DNA from: Saccharothrix longispora
Lineage (GTDB): Bacteria > Actinomycetota > Actinomycetes > Mycobacteriales > Pseudonocardiaceae
DNA: 64,000 nucleotides
Assembly: GCF_030852425.1 (NCBI RefSeq)
Contig: NZ_NSDM01000013.1
Span: 62,001-126,000 of the forward strand
Reading direction: 5' to 3'
Shown here: piece after piece, positions 45,228 through 55,916 of the stretch
How the letters are laid out: each line of letters opens with the position of its first letter
Position numbering within the stretch: position 1 is the stretch's first letter
Notes under the pieces: model-generated
Databases searched by the model: none
What the model saw: the letters and a program-made list of their open reading frames with translations, nothing else
Told to the model about the DNA's origin: nothing
Position numbers and translations under genes: made by a program

Positions 45228-45782
45228 TCAACCGCCCACCGCCACCGCCAGCCAGGTGGCCGCCAGCAGCCCCGGGCCGTGCGGCACACCGCCCTCCCGG
45301 AACCACCGCGCGAGCACCAGGGTCACCGCGCTCGCCACCACCAGCGCGCCGGGCAGGGCCCACCACGACACCGAGGCCAGCACCGCGCCCAGCGCACCCG
45401 ACAGCTTGACGTCCCCGCCGCCCATCGAGGACGGCGCGAGCAGCCGCACGGCCAGGTGCACGGCGAAGAACGCGGCCCCGCCGAGCAGGACGCGCGGCGG
45501 GTCGGCGCCGGAGCACCACAGGCCGGCGCCCAGCAGCGGGTACGCGGGCAGCGTCAGCGCGTCGGGCAGGCGGCGGTGGCGCAGGTCCACCGTGGACAGC
45601 GCCACGCCCAGCGCGCAGAGCGGGAGCGCCACCGGCAGCCACCGGGACGGGACGAGCAGGGCACTGGCCCAGCACAGGACGGCCGTGCACCACGCCCAGT
45701 GGACCACCGCCGTCGCGGGAGCGGAGCGGGGGAAGCGGACCAGGGGCGCGAGGGGGCGTGGACCGGACGACGAGGTGATCAT
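45228..45782 (-). CDS. Prepilin peptidase-like A24 aspartic protease
   Basis: 184 residues, almost entirely membrane helices. The two catalytic Asp motifs of A24 peptidases are present: STVDLRHRRLPD and SMGGGDVKLSGALG (GxGDxKL). The N-terminal methylase domain with its CxxC pairs, found in PilD, is absent, as in small archaeal or actinobacterial Flp/Tad-type peptidases. No pilin genes are in the window. ATG start within a frame that could extend 12 codons. Confidence 0.85.
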   Translation of the reverse strand: MITSSSGPRPLAPLVRFPRSAPATAVVHWAWCTAVLCWASALLVPSRWLPVALPLCALGVALSTVDLRHRRLPDALTLPAYPLLGAGLWCSGADPPRVLLGGAAFFAVHLAVRLLAPSSMGGGDVKLSGALGAVLASVSWWALPGALVVASAVTLVLARWFREGGVPHGPGLLAATWLAVAVGG

Positions 45783-45818
45783 GCGTCCAGGGTGCGCGGG
45801 CCGCGGGGGGCGGTTCAA

Positions 45819-45859
45819 GGACGGGCGCGGGTGAACGGTCCGTTCACCCGCGCCCGTCC
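45819..45859 (-). terminator. 41-bp palindrome after the PTS EIIA gene
   Basis: Two perfect 20-bp arms (45819-45838 and 45840-45859) flank a single base, 21 nt past the EIIA stop. Strong terminator for the EIIB-EIIA transcript; such near-perfect length is noteworthy. Confidence 0.8.
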
Positions 45860-45879
45860 CCGTCCACCGGCCGCGGGGT

Positions 45880-46332
45880 TCAGCGCTGCCAGGAGAACAG
45901 GGCGTCCCCCACCGCGACGGGACCGCCGGCCCGGTCGCCGAGCACCTCGGGCGTCGCGTCGAGCGCGATCACCGGGCAGATCGGGGCGAACCCGGCGGCC
46001 TCGACCTCGGCCGGGTCCCAGCTCACGACGGGCTGGCCGGCGCGGACGGTCTCGCCCTTGACCACGTGCAGCGTGAAGCCCTCGCCCTTGCGCTTCACCG
46101 TGTCGATGCCCAGGTGCACCAGGACCGCCGCGCCGTCCTCCGTCGCCACGACGAACGCGTGCGGGTGCAGCGTCACGACCACGCCGTCCACCGGGGACAC
46201 CACGTCCGCGGCGCCCCGGTCGGGCTCGACCGCGACGCCCGGCCCGACCATGGCCTGCGCGAACACCGGGTCGGGCACCTCCGACAGCGGCACCGCGCGC
46301 CCGCTGACCGGGCTCGTCACGCGCAGCGTCAC
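45880..46332 (-). CDS. PTS glucose-type EIIA component
   Basis: 150 residues. The two active-site histidines lie in HPHAFVV and VLVHLGIDTVKRKGEGF; SPVSGRAVPL and DPVFAQAMVGPG are also family signatures. Accepts phosphate from HPr and passes it to EIIB. GTG start overlapping the EIIB stop by 4 nt. In actinomycetes this type (crr) serves N-acetylglucosamine uptake. Confidence 0.95.
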   Translation of the reverse strand: MTLRVTSPVSGRAVPLSEVPDPVFAQAMVGPGVAVEPDRGAADVVSPVDGVVVTLHPHAFVVATEDGAAVLVHLGIDTVKRKGEGFTLHVVKGETVRAGQPVVSWDPAEVEAAGFAPICPVIALDATPEVLGDRAGGPVAVGDALFSWQR

Positions 46333-46565
46333 AGCAGGTCCTCGATGTCGCTGGCGATCGTGTCCGCCTCCGGCCCCACGACGACCTGGACGACGTTGCC
46401 CGACCGCATCACGCCGTGCGCGCCCAGGCCCTTCAGGGCCTTCTCGTCGACCAGGGAACCGTCCTCCAACTCACAGCGCAGGCGCGTGATGCAGGGCTCG
46501 ATCTCCACGATGTTGTCCGCGCCGCCGAGCGCGGCGAGGATCTGCACAGCCTTGTCGTCCGCCAC
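46329..46565 (-). CDS. PTS EIIB component, N-acetylglucosamine type
   Basis: 78 residues, a free-standing EIIB domain. Phosphorylated cysteine Cys25 in EPCITRLRCEL; AHGVMRSGNVVQVVVGP closes the domain. GTG start (MADDKAVQIL). It is divergent from the GntR regulator and EIIC, so the EIIB and EIIC parts are split on two transcripts that share a dre-like operator. Confidence 0.94.
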   Translation of the reverse strand: MADDKAVQILAALGGADNIVEIEPCITRLRCELEDGSLVDEKALKGLGAHGVMRSGNVVQVVVGPEADTIASDIEDLL

Positions 46566-46686
46566 TTCAAGTCCTCTCTCGACACCTGTCCCGAGGGCAA
46601 CAGGTCCTGAGGGTGCCACCGCTCGGGCACGGTCCCGTAACGGCGGTTGACACCCGGCCGGCGCGCGGAGCATCCTCCCCGCACCA

Positions 46687-46700
46687 ACTGGTCTAGACCG
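46687..46700. promoter_or_regulatory. DasR-responsive element (dre)-like operator
   Basis: ACTGGTCTAGACCG contains the perfect 10-bp palindrome GGTCTAGACC (46690-46699), closely matching the Streptomyces dre consensus ACTGGTCTAGACCACT. It lies in the divergent gap between EIIB and the GntR regulator. Glucosamine-6-P-type control of both transcripts by the adjacent DasR-like protein is inferred. Confidence 0.75.
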
Positions 46701-46747
46701 GAAAGTACCAATCTCGGTCCGGGCCCGCGAGCGTCGGGGGAGGTGTC

Positions 46748-47518
46748 GTGGACCGCGCGGAGATCGTCGACGGGCCCAAGCCCAAGCACGCCCAGCTCCG
46801 CGACATCCTGCGGCGCGCGGCCGAGCAGGAACTCCCCCCCGGTTCGCCCATCCCGTCCGAGCGCGACCTGGCCCGGCAGTACCGGGTCTCCCGCATCACG
46901 GTCCGCGCCGCCGTCGGGCAGCTCGTCGCCGAAGGGCTCCTGACCAGGGCGAAGGGCCGGGGCACGTTCACCGCCCGCCGCCGGATGGACGTGCAGCTGT
47001 ACCTGGAGTCCTTCACCGACGACATGCGCAGGCGCGGGTTGAGCCCGGCGACCGAGGTGCTGTCGTGCGGCGAGGAGGAACCACCGCCCGCGGCGTCCGC
47101 CGCCCTCGGCCTCGGGCAGCACGAACGCGCGTGCAGGCTCGTGCGCCTGCGCCGCGCCGACGGCGTGCCGCTGGCCGTCGAACGCGGCTGGTACAGCCCC
47201 CGGGTCGTGCCCGAGCTGCACAGCCACGACCTGACGACCTCGCTCTACGCGTTGATCGCCGACACCTACGGGGTCCAGCTCGACCACGCCGGCCAGACGG
47301 TGTGGGCCGAGGGCGCGGACCCCGAGACCGCGAAGCTGCTGGGCGTCCGCACGGGCTCCCCGCTGCTCGTCTTCCGCAGGGTCGCCGGCTCCCGGGGCAG
47401 GCCCGTCGAGGACATGACGTCCTGGTACCGGGGCGATCTCTACCAGGTGACCATGCAACTGGACCGGACCGACCCGGAGTCCGGACCGCACCGTTCCCAC
47501 AAGGGAGGTACCCCATGA
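46748..47518 (+). CDS. DasR-like GntR/HutC-family regulator
   Basis: 256 residues. N-terminal winged HTH (IPSERDLARQYRVSRITVRAAVGQLVAEGLL, cited by its core SRITVRAAV) and a C-terminal UTRA ligand domain with RRRMDVQLYLESFTDDMRRRG, YALIADTYGV and SWYRGDLYQV. This arrangement matches DasR, the GlcN-6-P-responsive repressor of amino-sugar use. GTG start with GGGGGAGG upstream. Its stop overlaps the EIIC ATG (ATGA). Could be a paralogue of the principal dasR, which is not excluded elsewhere in the genome. Confidence 0.9.
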   Translation: MDRAEIVDGPKPKHAQLRDILRRAAEQELPPGSPIPSERDLARQYRVSRITVRAAVGQLVAEGLLTRAKGRGTFTARRRMDVQLYLESFTDDMRRRGLSPATEVLSCGEEEPPPAASAALGLGQHERACRLVRLRRADGVPLAVERGWYSPRVVPELHSHDLTTSLYALIADTYGVQLDHAGQTVWAEGADPETAKLLGVRTGSPLLVFRRVAGSRGRPVEDMTSWYRGDLYQVTMQLDRTDPESGPHRSHKGGTP

Positions 47519-48834
47519 GCGCCAGCGCCCCTCAGGCGACCGGCGGTCGTGAGATCAAGGGACTGGCCGCGTTGCAGCGCTTCGGTCGCAGCCTCATGCT
47601 GCCGATCGCCGTGCTGCCCGCGGCCGCTCTCCTGCTGCGACTCGGCCAGCCCGACATGCTGGGCGAGGACGGCCTCGGCTGGAACAAGGTCGCGGCGGTC
47701 ATCGGCAACGCGGGCGACTCGCTGTTCGCCAACCTGCCGCTGCTGTTCGCGGTCGGCATCGCGGTCGGCTTCGCCCGGCGCGGCGACGGGTCCACCGGTC
47801 TGGCCGCGGTGGTCGGCTACGTGGTGCTCCAGGGCGTGTTCAAGGCGATGTCACCGCTGGTCCTCGACCAGCCGGACGACCCGGCCGCCAAGGCGAACCT
47901 GATCGACTACAAGGTCCTCGGCGGCATCGTCGTGGGTCTGCTCACCGCCGTGCTGTGGCAGAAGTACCACCGCATCAAGCTGCCCCCGTACCTGGCGTTC
48001 TTCGGCGGACGGCGGTTCGTGCCGATCCTGGTCGCGGGCGTCGTGGTCGTCATCGGCGTGCTGATGGGCCTGGTGTACCCGGTCTTCGCGGCGGGCCTGG
48101 AGAACGTCGGCGAGGCGATCACCGGCAGCACGATCGTCGGCGCGGGCCTCTACGGCTTCGTCAACCGGCTGCTGATCCCGCTCGGCCTGCACCACATCGT
48201 CAACAACGTGCTGTGGTTCCAGTTCGGCGAGTTCGAGGGCAAGACCGGCGACATCCCCCGCTTCCTCGCCGGGGACCCGACCGCGGGCACGTTCCAGACC
48301 GGCTTCTTCCCGATCTTCATGTTCGCCCTCCCGGCGGCGGCGCTGGCCATCGTGCACACCGCCCGGCCGGGCCAGAAGAAGATCATCGCCGGCATCATGG
48401 GCTCGGCGGCCCTGACCGCGTTCATCACCGGCGTCACGGAGCCGCTGGAATTCGCGTTCATGTTCGTGGCGTGGCCGCTGTACCTGATCCACGCGTTCCT
48501 CACCGGCACGTCGCTGGCCGTCAGCAACGCGCTGGGCATCCACGACGGGTTCGGGTTCTCCGCGGGCGCCATCGACTACCTGCTGAACTTCAACATCGCG
48601 ACCAAGCCGCTGCTGATCCTCGTGCTGGGTGCGATCTATGCGGTGATCTACTACTTCCTGTTCCGCTTCGTCATCACCAAGTGGAACCTGAAGACCCCGG
48701 GCCGCGACGCCGACGAGGACCCCGAGGCCGACCAGAGCACGGTCGAGCCGGTGGGCGCCGGCGCCGAGCAGGACCGCGCCCGGAAGGGCCGTGCCCGCAC
48801 CGACGAGGACAACGGAGAAGACAGGAATGCCTGA
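47515..48834 (+). CDS. PTS EIIC permease, N-acetylglucosamine family
   Basis: 439 residues, 10 or so membrane helices and no fused EIIB. Landmarks: LMLPIAVLPAAALLLRLG, NLPLLFAVGIAVGFAR, GFVNRLLIPLGLHHIVNN (sugar-binding His-His region) and FITGVTEPLEFAFMF. The acidic/basic C-terminal tail (about residues 395-439) is variable. ATG with GGGAGG upstream, coupled to the regulator. Translocates N-acetylglucosamine with phosphorylation by EIIB. Confidence 0.95.
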   Translation: MSASAPQATGGREIKGLAALQRFGRSLMLPIAVLPAAALLLRLGQPDMLGEDGLGWNKVAAVIGNAGDSLFANLPLLFAVGIAVGFARRGDGSTGLAAVVGYVVLQGVFKAMSPLVLDQPDDPAAKANLIDYKVLGGIVVGLLTAVLWQKYHRIKLPPYLAFFGGRRFVPILVAGVVVVIGVLMGLVYPVFAAGLENVGEAITGSTIVGAGLYGFVNRLLIPLGLHHIVNNVLWFQFGEFEGKTGDIPRFLAGDPTAGTFQTGFFPIFMFALPAAALAIVHTARPGQKKIIAGIMGSAALTAFITGVTEPLEFAFMFVAWPLYLIHAFLTGTSLAVSNALGIHDGFGFSAGAIDYLLNFNIATKPLLILVLGAIYAVIYYFLFRFVITKWNLKTPGRDADEDPEADQSTVEPVGAGAEQDRARKGRARTDEDNGEDRNA

Positions 48835-49096
48835 GCGACGGGTCACCGTGGCGAGCAAGGTCGGGCTGCACGCGCGACCGGCGGCGCTGCTGGCCAAGGC
48901 CGCGGCCGGTCAACCGGTCAAGGTCACCATCCGCAAGGACGACGGCCAACCGGTCGAGGCGGCGAGCGTGCTGGGCCTGATGACGCTCGGCGCGATGCAC
49001 GGCGACGAGGTCGTGCTGGCGGCGGACGGCGACGGCGCGGAGGCCGCGCTGGAGGCGATCGCGGAGATCATCGCCACCGACCTCGACGAGGGCTGA
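48827..49096 (+). CDS. ptsH: Phosphocarrier protein HPr
   Basis: 89 residues. Active-site His15 in GLHARPAALLAK; SVLGLMTLGA covers the region of the regulatory Ser in Firmicutes HPr. The ATG overlaps the EIIC end by 8 nt. Enzyme I (ptsI) is not in the window. Confidence 0.95.
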   Translation: MPERRVTVASKVGLHARPAALLAKAAAGQPVKVTIRKDDGQPVEAASVLGLMTLGAMHGDEVVLAADGDGAEAALEAIAEIIATDLDEG

Positions 49097-49101
49097 TCCA
49101 C

Positions 49102-49148
49102 CCGCGGGGGCACCGCGCGCACCGGTCGTGCGGGCGGTGCCCCCGCGG
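49102..49148 (+). terminator. Terminator after ptsH
   Basis: Perfect 15-bp stem (49102-49116 with 49134-49148), with an inner CGCAC/GTGCG pairing in the 17-nt loop. It ends the gntR-EIIC-HPr transcript and is 14 nt before the kinase gene. Confidence 0.8.
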
Positions 49149-49162
49149 TCCGAGGGGGAACC

Positions 49163-49687
49163 GTGACCGTCCTGGTGATCACCGGGATCATGGCGGCCGG
49201 CAAGTCGACCGTCGCCCAGCTGGTGGCCGAGCGGCTGCCGAGGGCCGTGCACGTGCGGGGCGACGTGTTCCGCAGGATGATCGTGTCCGGGCGGGCCGAC
49301 CCGACTCCCGGGAACGCCGACGAGGCCGAGGCCCAGTTGCGGCTGCGCTACCGGCTCGCCACGAGCACGGCCGACGAGTACGCCGCCGCCGGGTTCACCG
49401 CCGTCGTGCAGGACGTGGTGCTCGGCGGGCACCTGCGGACCTTCGTCGACTCCGTGCGCACGCGCCCCCGCCACGTCGTGGTGCTCGCCCCCTCGCCCGA
49501 GGCGGTGGCCGTCCGCGAGGCCGCGCGGCCGAAGAGCGGGTACGGGGCGTGGACGGTGGCGGACCTGGACCGCGGGCTGCGCGAGGGCACGCCCCGGATC
49601 GGGTGGTGGTTGGACACGACCGACCTGACGCCCGAGCGGACCGCCGACGCGATCCTCGCAGACCTGGAGCGGTCCCGGGTCGACTGA
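49163..49687 (+). CDS. Small P-loop kinase/phosphotransferase
   Basis: 174 residues. Walker A GIMAAGKSTV (about residues 8-17), then RGDVFRRMIVSG, VVQDVVLGG and a lid-like segment REAARPKSGYG. The overall pattern resembles chloramphenicol-phosphotransferase or shikimate-kinase-like proteins of unknown substrate. GTG start with GAGGGGG upstream. It follows the ptsH terminator, so it may be expressed separately. Confidence 0.75.
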   Translation: MTVLVITGIMAAGKSTVAQLVAERLPRAVHVRGDVFRRMIVSGRADPTPGNADEAEAQLRLRYRLATSTADEYAAAGFTAVVQDVVLGGHLRTFVDSVRTRPRHVVVLAPSPEAVAVREAARPKSGYGAWTVADLDRGLREGTPRIGWWLDTTDLTPERTADAILADLERSRVD

Positions 49688-49705
49688 CCCCGCGGACCGG
49701 GCCGC

Positions 49706-50542
49706 CTAGAGCGGCAGCGGCAGCACGTCCCCGGTCGCCGCGCGCAGCGCGCGGCGCATCTCCTCGCGCGGCGCGGGCAGGCCGGTGAACTGCTCGCACT
49801 GGCCGAACGCCTGGTGCAGCAGCATGTCCAAACCGGTCGCCAGGGTCCGGCCGCGCTTCTCCACCGCGGACGCCAGCGGCGTCGGCCACGGGTGGTAGAC
49901 GACGTCCAGGACGCACGGCGACTCGGCCAGGGCGTCCGCGACCGGTCCGGTGGCCTCCGGCGGCACGGTGCTGACCAGCACGTCCGACGACGCGGCCAGC
50001 GCGGCGAAGTCGGCGTCGTCCCACGTCACCACGTCCAGCGCCACGCCGAGGCGCGACGCGCAGGCCTCCGCCTCCGCCGCCCTCGACACCGACCGCACGA
50101 CGAGGGTCACCGCGCGCACGCCCACCGAGGCCAGGGCGACCAGCGCGGCCGTGGCCGTGCCGCCCGCGCCCAGCAGCGCGGCGCGCGTGCCGGTGGTGAA
50201 GCCGCACGCCGCGCCCAGCGCGCCCAGCACGCCGTCCACGTCGGTGCAGTCGGCGCGCCAGCCGCCCTCGGCGCGGACCAGGGTGTTCGCGGCGCCCACG
50301 AGGGTCGCCCGGGACGTCGCGGACGTCGCCACCGCCAGCGCGGCGCGCTTGTCCGGCATGGTCACCGACAGGCCCACCCACTCCGGGGACAGCCCCCCGA
50401 CCAGTGCCGGGACGTCGTCGGCGACGCACTCGACCCGCGTGTAGGACCAGTCGAGGCCGAGCGCGGCGAACGCGGCGCCGTGCAGCACGGGCGACAGCGA
50501 GTGGGCCACCGGCGAGCCGATGACCGCGGCACGGCGGGTCAC
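49706..50542 (-). CDS. aroE: Shikimate dehydrogenase
   Basis: 278 residues. GSPVAHSLSPVLHGAAF at the N-terminus (shikimate binding), LSVTMPDKRAA with catalytic Lys, ANTLVR, DVDGVLGAL, and the NADP loop LLGAGGTATAAL. GTG start one nucleotide after the mltG stop. Fourth shikimate enzyme in the window, on a separate transcript from aroCKBQ. Confidence 0.95.
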   Translation of the reverse strand: MTRRAAVIGSPVAHSLSPVLHGAAFAALGLDWSYTRVECVADDVPALVGGLSPEWVGLSVTMPDKRAALAVATSATSRATLVGAANTLVRAEGGWRADCTDVDGVLGALGAACGFTTGTRAALLGAGGTATAALVALASVGVRAVTLVVRSVSRAAEAEACASRLGVALDVVTWDDADFAALAASSDVLVSTVPPEATGPVADALAESPCVLDVVYHPWPTPLASAVEKRGRTLATGLDMLLHQAFGQCEQFTGLPAPREEMRRALRAATGDVLPLPL

Positions 50543-50543
50543 G

Positions 50544-51773
50544 TCAGAAGACGCCCTTCCGCCTGGCCTCGGACACCGCGGCGTCGTGCTCGTCGAACGT
50601 GACGTTGAAGCACGTCGTGCCGTCCGTCTCGCACTTGACGAAGAACAGCCAGTCGCCCGCCTCGGGGTTGATCGCGGCCTTCACCGCCTCCATGCCCGGC
50701 GACCCGATCGGCGTGGGCGGCAGACCCCGCGTGTCGGCGCTGTAGGTGTTGTACGGACCGGACCGCGCGCGGTCCTCGTCGCTGGTGGTGATGATCGGCC
50801 GGTCGAGCTTGTAGTTGACCGTGGAGTCCAGTTCGAGGATCTGCCCCTTGGCCAGCCGGTTGTAGATCACCCGGGAGATCTTGCCGAAGTCCTTGGTCTT
50901 GCCCTCCTTCTCGACCAGCGAGGCGACGACGAGCACCTCGTAGGGCTTGAAGCCGGTCGCGCCGGAACCGGAGGGGATGCCGTAGCCCTGGAGGCGGTTC
51001 AGCGACGTGGTGAGGACGCTCCGGATCAGCTCGACGGGGCTCGCGCCCGGGTCGAGGTGGTACAGGCCGGGGACGATGAGCCCTTCGAGGCGGTTCTCCC
51101 GGGGCGCGGCGTTGATCGACGGCAGCGCCCAGTCGGGGATGCCCAGCGCCTGCGGGTCGGCGTTGTCGGCGACGTCGCGCAGCTGCTCGACGGTCGCGCA
51201 CTTCTTCGCGCCGTCCAGCTCGACGCACGAGGCGTCGGACAGCATCGACAGGATGCCCTTGGTGACGGAGCCGTCCAGCGCGGTGATGTCGTGCAGGACG
51301 TTGCCGCCCTTGACCTCCAGCGGCGTGATCTTGGCCGCCGGGTCGACCATCCGGGTGACCGCGGCGGCTCCCGACATCCTGGTCTTCATCAGGTAGAAGC
51401 CGGGCTGGATGGCGGTGAGCCGGTCGTCCTGCGCGCCCGCCTCGGTGAACGCGCGGGCACTGGCCACGACATCCTGCTCGTGCAGGGTGGTGGCGATCGC
51501 CGAGACGAAGTCGCCGTCCTTGACCTCGACCACGACGTCGGCCTCGCCGGCGCCGCTGTAGTCCTCGTACGAGCCGATCCCGCTCAGCACCCGGTACCCG
51601 TAGTACGCGCCGCCGGCGCCTCCCGCGAGCACCAGCGCCACGACGATCCACAGGATCGTGCGCTTGCGCTTGGCCTTGGCCCGACGCGCCGCCGCGGCGG
51701 CGCTCTTCCTGCCGCGCGCCCGCTCGTCGGCGCGCGCGTCGGGATCGGCGAACAACCCGAGGTCGTCGTTCAC
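50544..51773 (-). CDS. mltG: Endolytic murein transglycosylase MltG
   Basis: 409 residues. A basic cytoplasmic tail, one membrane helix ([18 protein letters not shown], about residues 43-60), a LysM-like region and the YceG domain with catalytic Glu in [11 protein letters not shown], then NYKLDRPI and [16 protein letters not shown]. Terminates nascent peptidoglycan strands. GTG start overlapping the ruvX stop by 4 nt. Confidence 0.95.
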   Translation of the reverse strand: MNDDLGLFADPDARADERARGRKSAAAAARRAKAKRKRTILWIVVALVLAGGAGGAYYGYRVLSGIGSYEDYSGAGEADVVVEVKDGDFVSAIATTLHEQDVVASARAFTEAGAQDDRLTAIQPGFYLMKTRMSGAAAVTRMVDPAAKITPLEVKGGNVLHDITALDGSVTKGILSMLSDASCVELDGAKKCATVEQLRDVADNADPQALGIPDWALPSINAAPRENRLEGLIVPGLYHLDPGASPVELIRSVLTTSLNRLQGYGIPSGSGATGFKPYEVLVVASLVEKEGKTKDFGKISRVIYNRLAKGQILELDSTVNYKLDRPIITTSDEDRARSGPYNTYSADTRGLPPTPIGSPGMEAVKAAINPEAGDWLFFVKCETDGTTCFNVTFDEHDAAVSEARRKGVF

Positions 51774-52271
51774 GAGCCGTCCTTAGCTCCGGGGGCTCGT
51801 TCCTCGTCGGCGGAACGGGCCACGTGTCGCGCCCGTGCGTCCAGCCATGACTGCAGGATCTCGACCGCGGCAGCCTGGTCCACGACAGCACGTTGCTTCT
51901 TGCCCCGAACACCGCGCTCGGCCAGCACGCGGCTCGCCGTGACGGTGGTCAGCCGCTCGTCGGTGAGCCGCACCGGCACCGGGGCGACGAGTTCGGCCAA
52001 CGCCGCAGCGTACGCCGCCGCCTTCTCCGCCGCCGGCCCGTGCCTGCCCGCCAGCGTGCGGGGCAGGCCGACCACGACCTCGACCACGTCGTGCTCGGTG
52101 ACGAGACCGGCCAGGTCGGAGAGGTCCCGACCGGCCTTCTCGTCACGGGACAGGGTAACCAGCGGGGTCGCCAGGAAGGCACCCGGATCGCTCAGGGCGA
52201 CCCCGACGCGCACCGCGCCGACGTCGACGCCCAGCCTCCTGCCGAGGCCCGGGTCGTCGACGCCGGCACGA

Positions 52272-52285
<14 letters not shown>
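51770..52285 (-). CDS. ruvX: Holliday junction resolvase-like protein RuvX/YqgF
   Basis: 171 residues. RNase H-like fold: [18 protein letters not shown] at the start, [26 protein letters not shown] and [13 protein letters not shown] with the final Asp. Involved in pre-16S rRNA end processing. The best start is a TTG inside the end of alaS (14-nt overlap); no in-frame ATG or GTG fits. alaS-ruvX-mltG-aroE order is conserved in actinobacteria. Confidence 0.93.
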
Positions 52286-54944
<2,659 letters not shown>

Positions 54945-54999
54945 GGGCTTTCCTTCGAAGTGCTGTGGTGTGGGGGCGCGGTGAGGCGAACGACGGCCG

Positions 55000-55263
55000 T
55001 CAGTCGTTCGCCCTGCGCGCTCGCCGCCCGGTGGTGTGACCGGTCTGGCGCTCCACGGTGTCGTGCAGCTCCTGCTCGCGCTCGGACATGCCGGCGCGCA
55101 CGTCGGCGCCGAAGGACCCGAGGGCGCCCGCCAGCTCGCGCAGGCCGTGGCCGACGTTCTCGCCGATGCCGGCGGGGGTGGCGGCGTGCGCGGCCTGCCC
55201 GGCCTTGCGGGTGGCGAAGACGCCGGCGGCGATGCCGAGGCCGAACCAGAAGATCCGCTTCAT
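55000..55263 (-). CDS. DUF6167-type small membrane protein
   Basis: 87 residues. N-terminal hydrophobic segment [22 protein letters not shown] and a helical, charged tail ([15 protein letters not shown]). The DUF948-DUF6167-alaS order is common in streptomycetes. ATG overlapping the DUF948 stop (ATGA). Function unknown. Confidence 0.8.
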   Translation of the reverse strand: MKRIFWFGLGIAAGVFATRKAGQAAHAATPAGIGENVGHGLRELAGALGSFGADVRAGMSEREQELHDTVERQTGHTTGRRARRAND

Positions 55264-55655
55264 CGCCTGCCCCTGCGCCGGAGGTGCTTGCCGGGGGCTT
55301 CCTTGGCGGCGCGGCGGGCCCGGACGGCCTTGCTGAGGCCGTAGGAGAGCGCGGCGGCCTTGACCAGCGGGCCGCCGAGGGTCGCGGTGAACAGCGAGGT
55401 GAGCGCGGAGACGTTCCCGGTGACCGCGCGGGCGTTGGCGGTGATCCCGTCCACCCGCTCCAGCTGCGTGTTGACGTGCGTGATCGTCGTGTTCGCGCCG
55501 GTGAAGATCGGGTCGCTGTTCTGGTGGGCCTTGCGGATGGCGACCGTGGCCTCGTCCAGCGTCCGGCCCAGCTTGATCAACGGGATCGCCAGCAGCAGCA
55601 CAAGCAGCACGAACGCGCCGGCGGCGACCAGCGCGGCGATCTGCCCTGGCGACAC
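55260..55655 (-). CDS. DUF948 membrane protein
   Basis: 131 residues. N-terminal helix IAALVAAGAFVLLVLLLAIPLI, then a helical region like that of DUF948 proteins (RTLDEATVAIRKAHQNSD, TNAR-like TANARAVTGNVSAL) and a basic C-terminus. GTG start with GGAGGG upstream. Divergent from the siderophore operon. Confidence 0.85.
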   Translation of the reverse strand: MSPGQIAALVAAGAFVLLVLLLAIPLIKLGRTLDEATVAIRKAHQNSDPIFTGANTTITHVNTQLERVDGITANARAVTGNVSALTSLFTATLGGPLVKAAALSYGLSKAVRARRAAKEAPGKHLRRRGRR

Positions 55656-55853
55656 GGACCCTCCTGGTGGTTCTGGCGAGACGTGGGTGGGGGCCAAGGC
55701 TACCGCGCTCCGCCGCGCGGGTCCGCACGAGATCGCCCGCGCGCCGTGCCAAGGGGTGGGACGGTCGACCAAGACCCCCCATTTGGCGTCGATTCGACCG
55801 CGCGGTCGGCGGCTAGCGTGACCGGGGTGATCGTCACGTCGATCACGAAGCGC

Positions 55854-55896
55854 TTGACACCCACCACGCCGAGTAGATGAGGTAAGGCTAACCTTT
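55854..55896 (+). promoter_or_regulatory. Iron box (IdeR/DmdR/DtxR) and promoter of the siderophore operon
   Basis: TGAGGTAAGGCTAACCTTT (55878-55896) matches 15 of 19 positions of the DtxR-family consensus TTAGGTTAGGCTAACCTAA. A TTGACA -35 lies at 55854-55859 and the box covers the expected -10, so iron-loaded repressor would block transcription. The first gene starts 20 nt downstream. Confidence 0.85.
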
Positions 55897-55916
55897 ATCG
55901 CATCGTCGGAGGTGCC

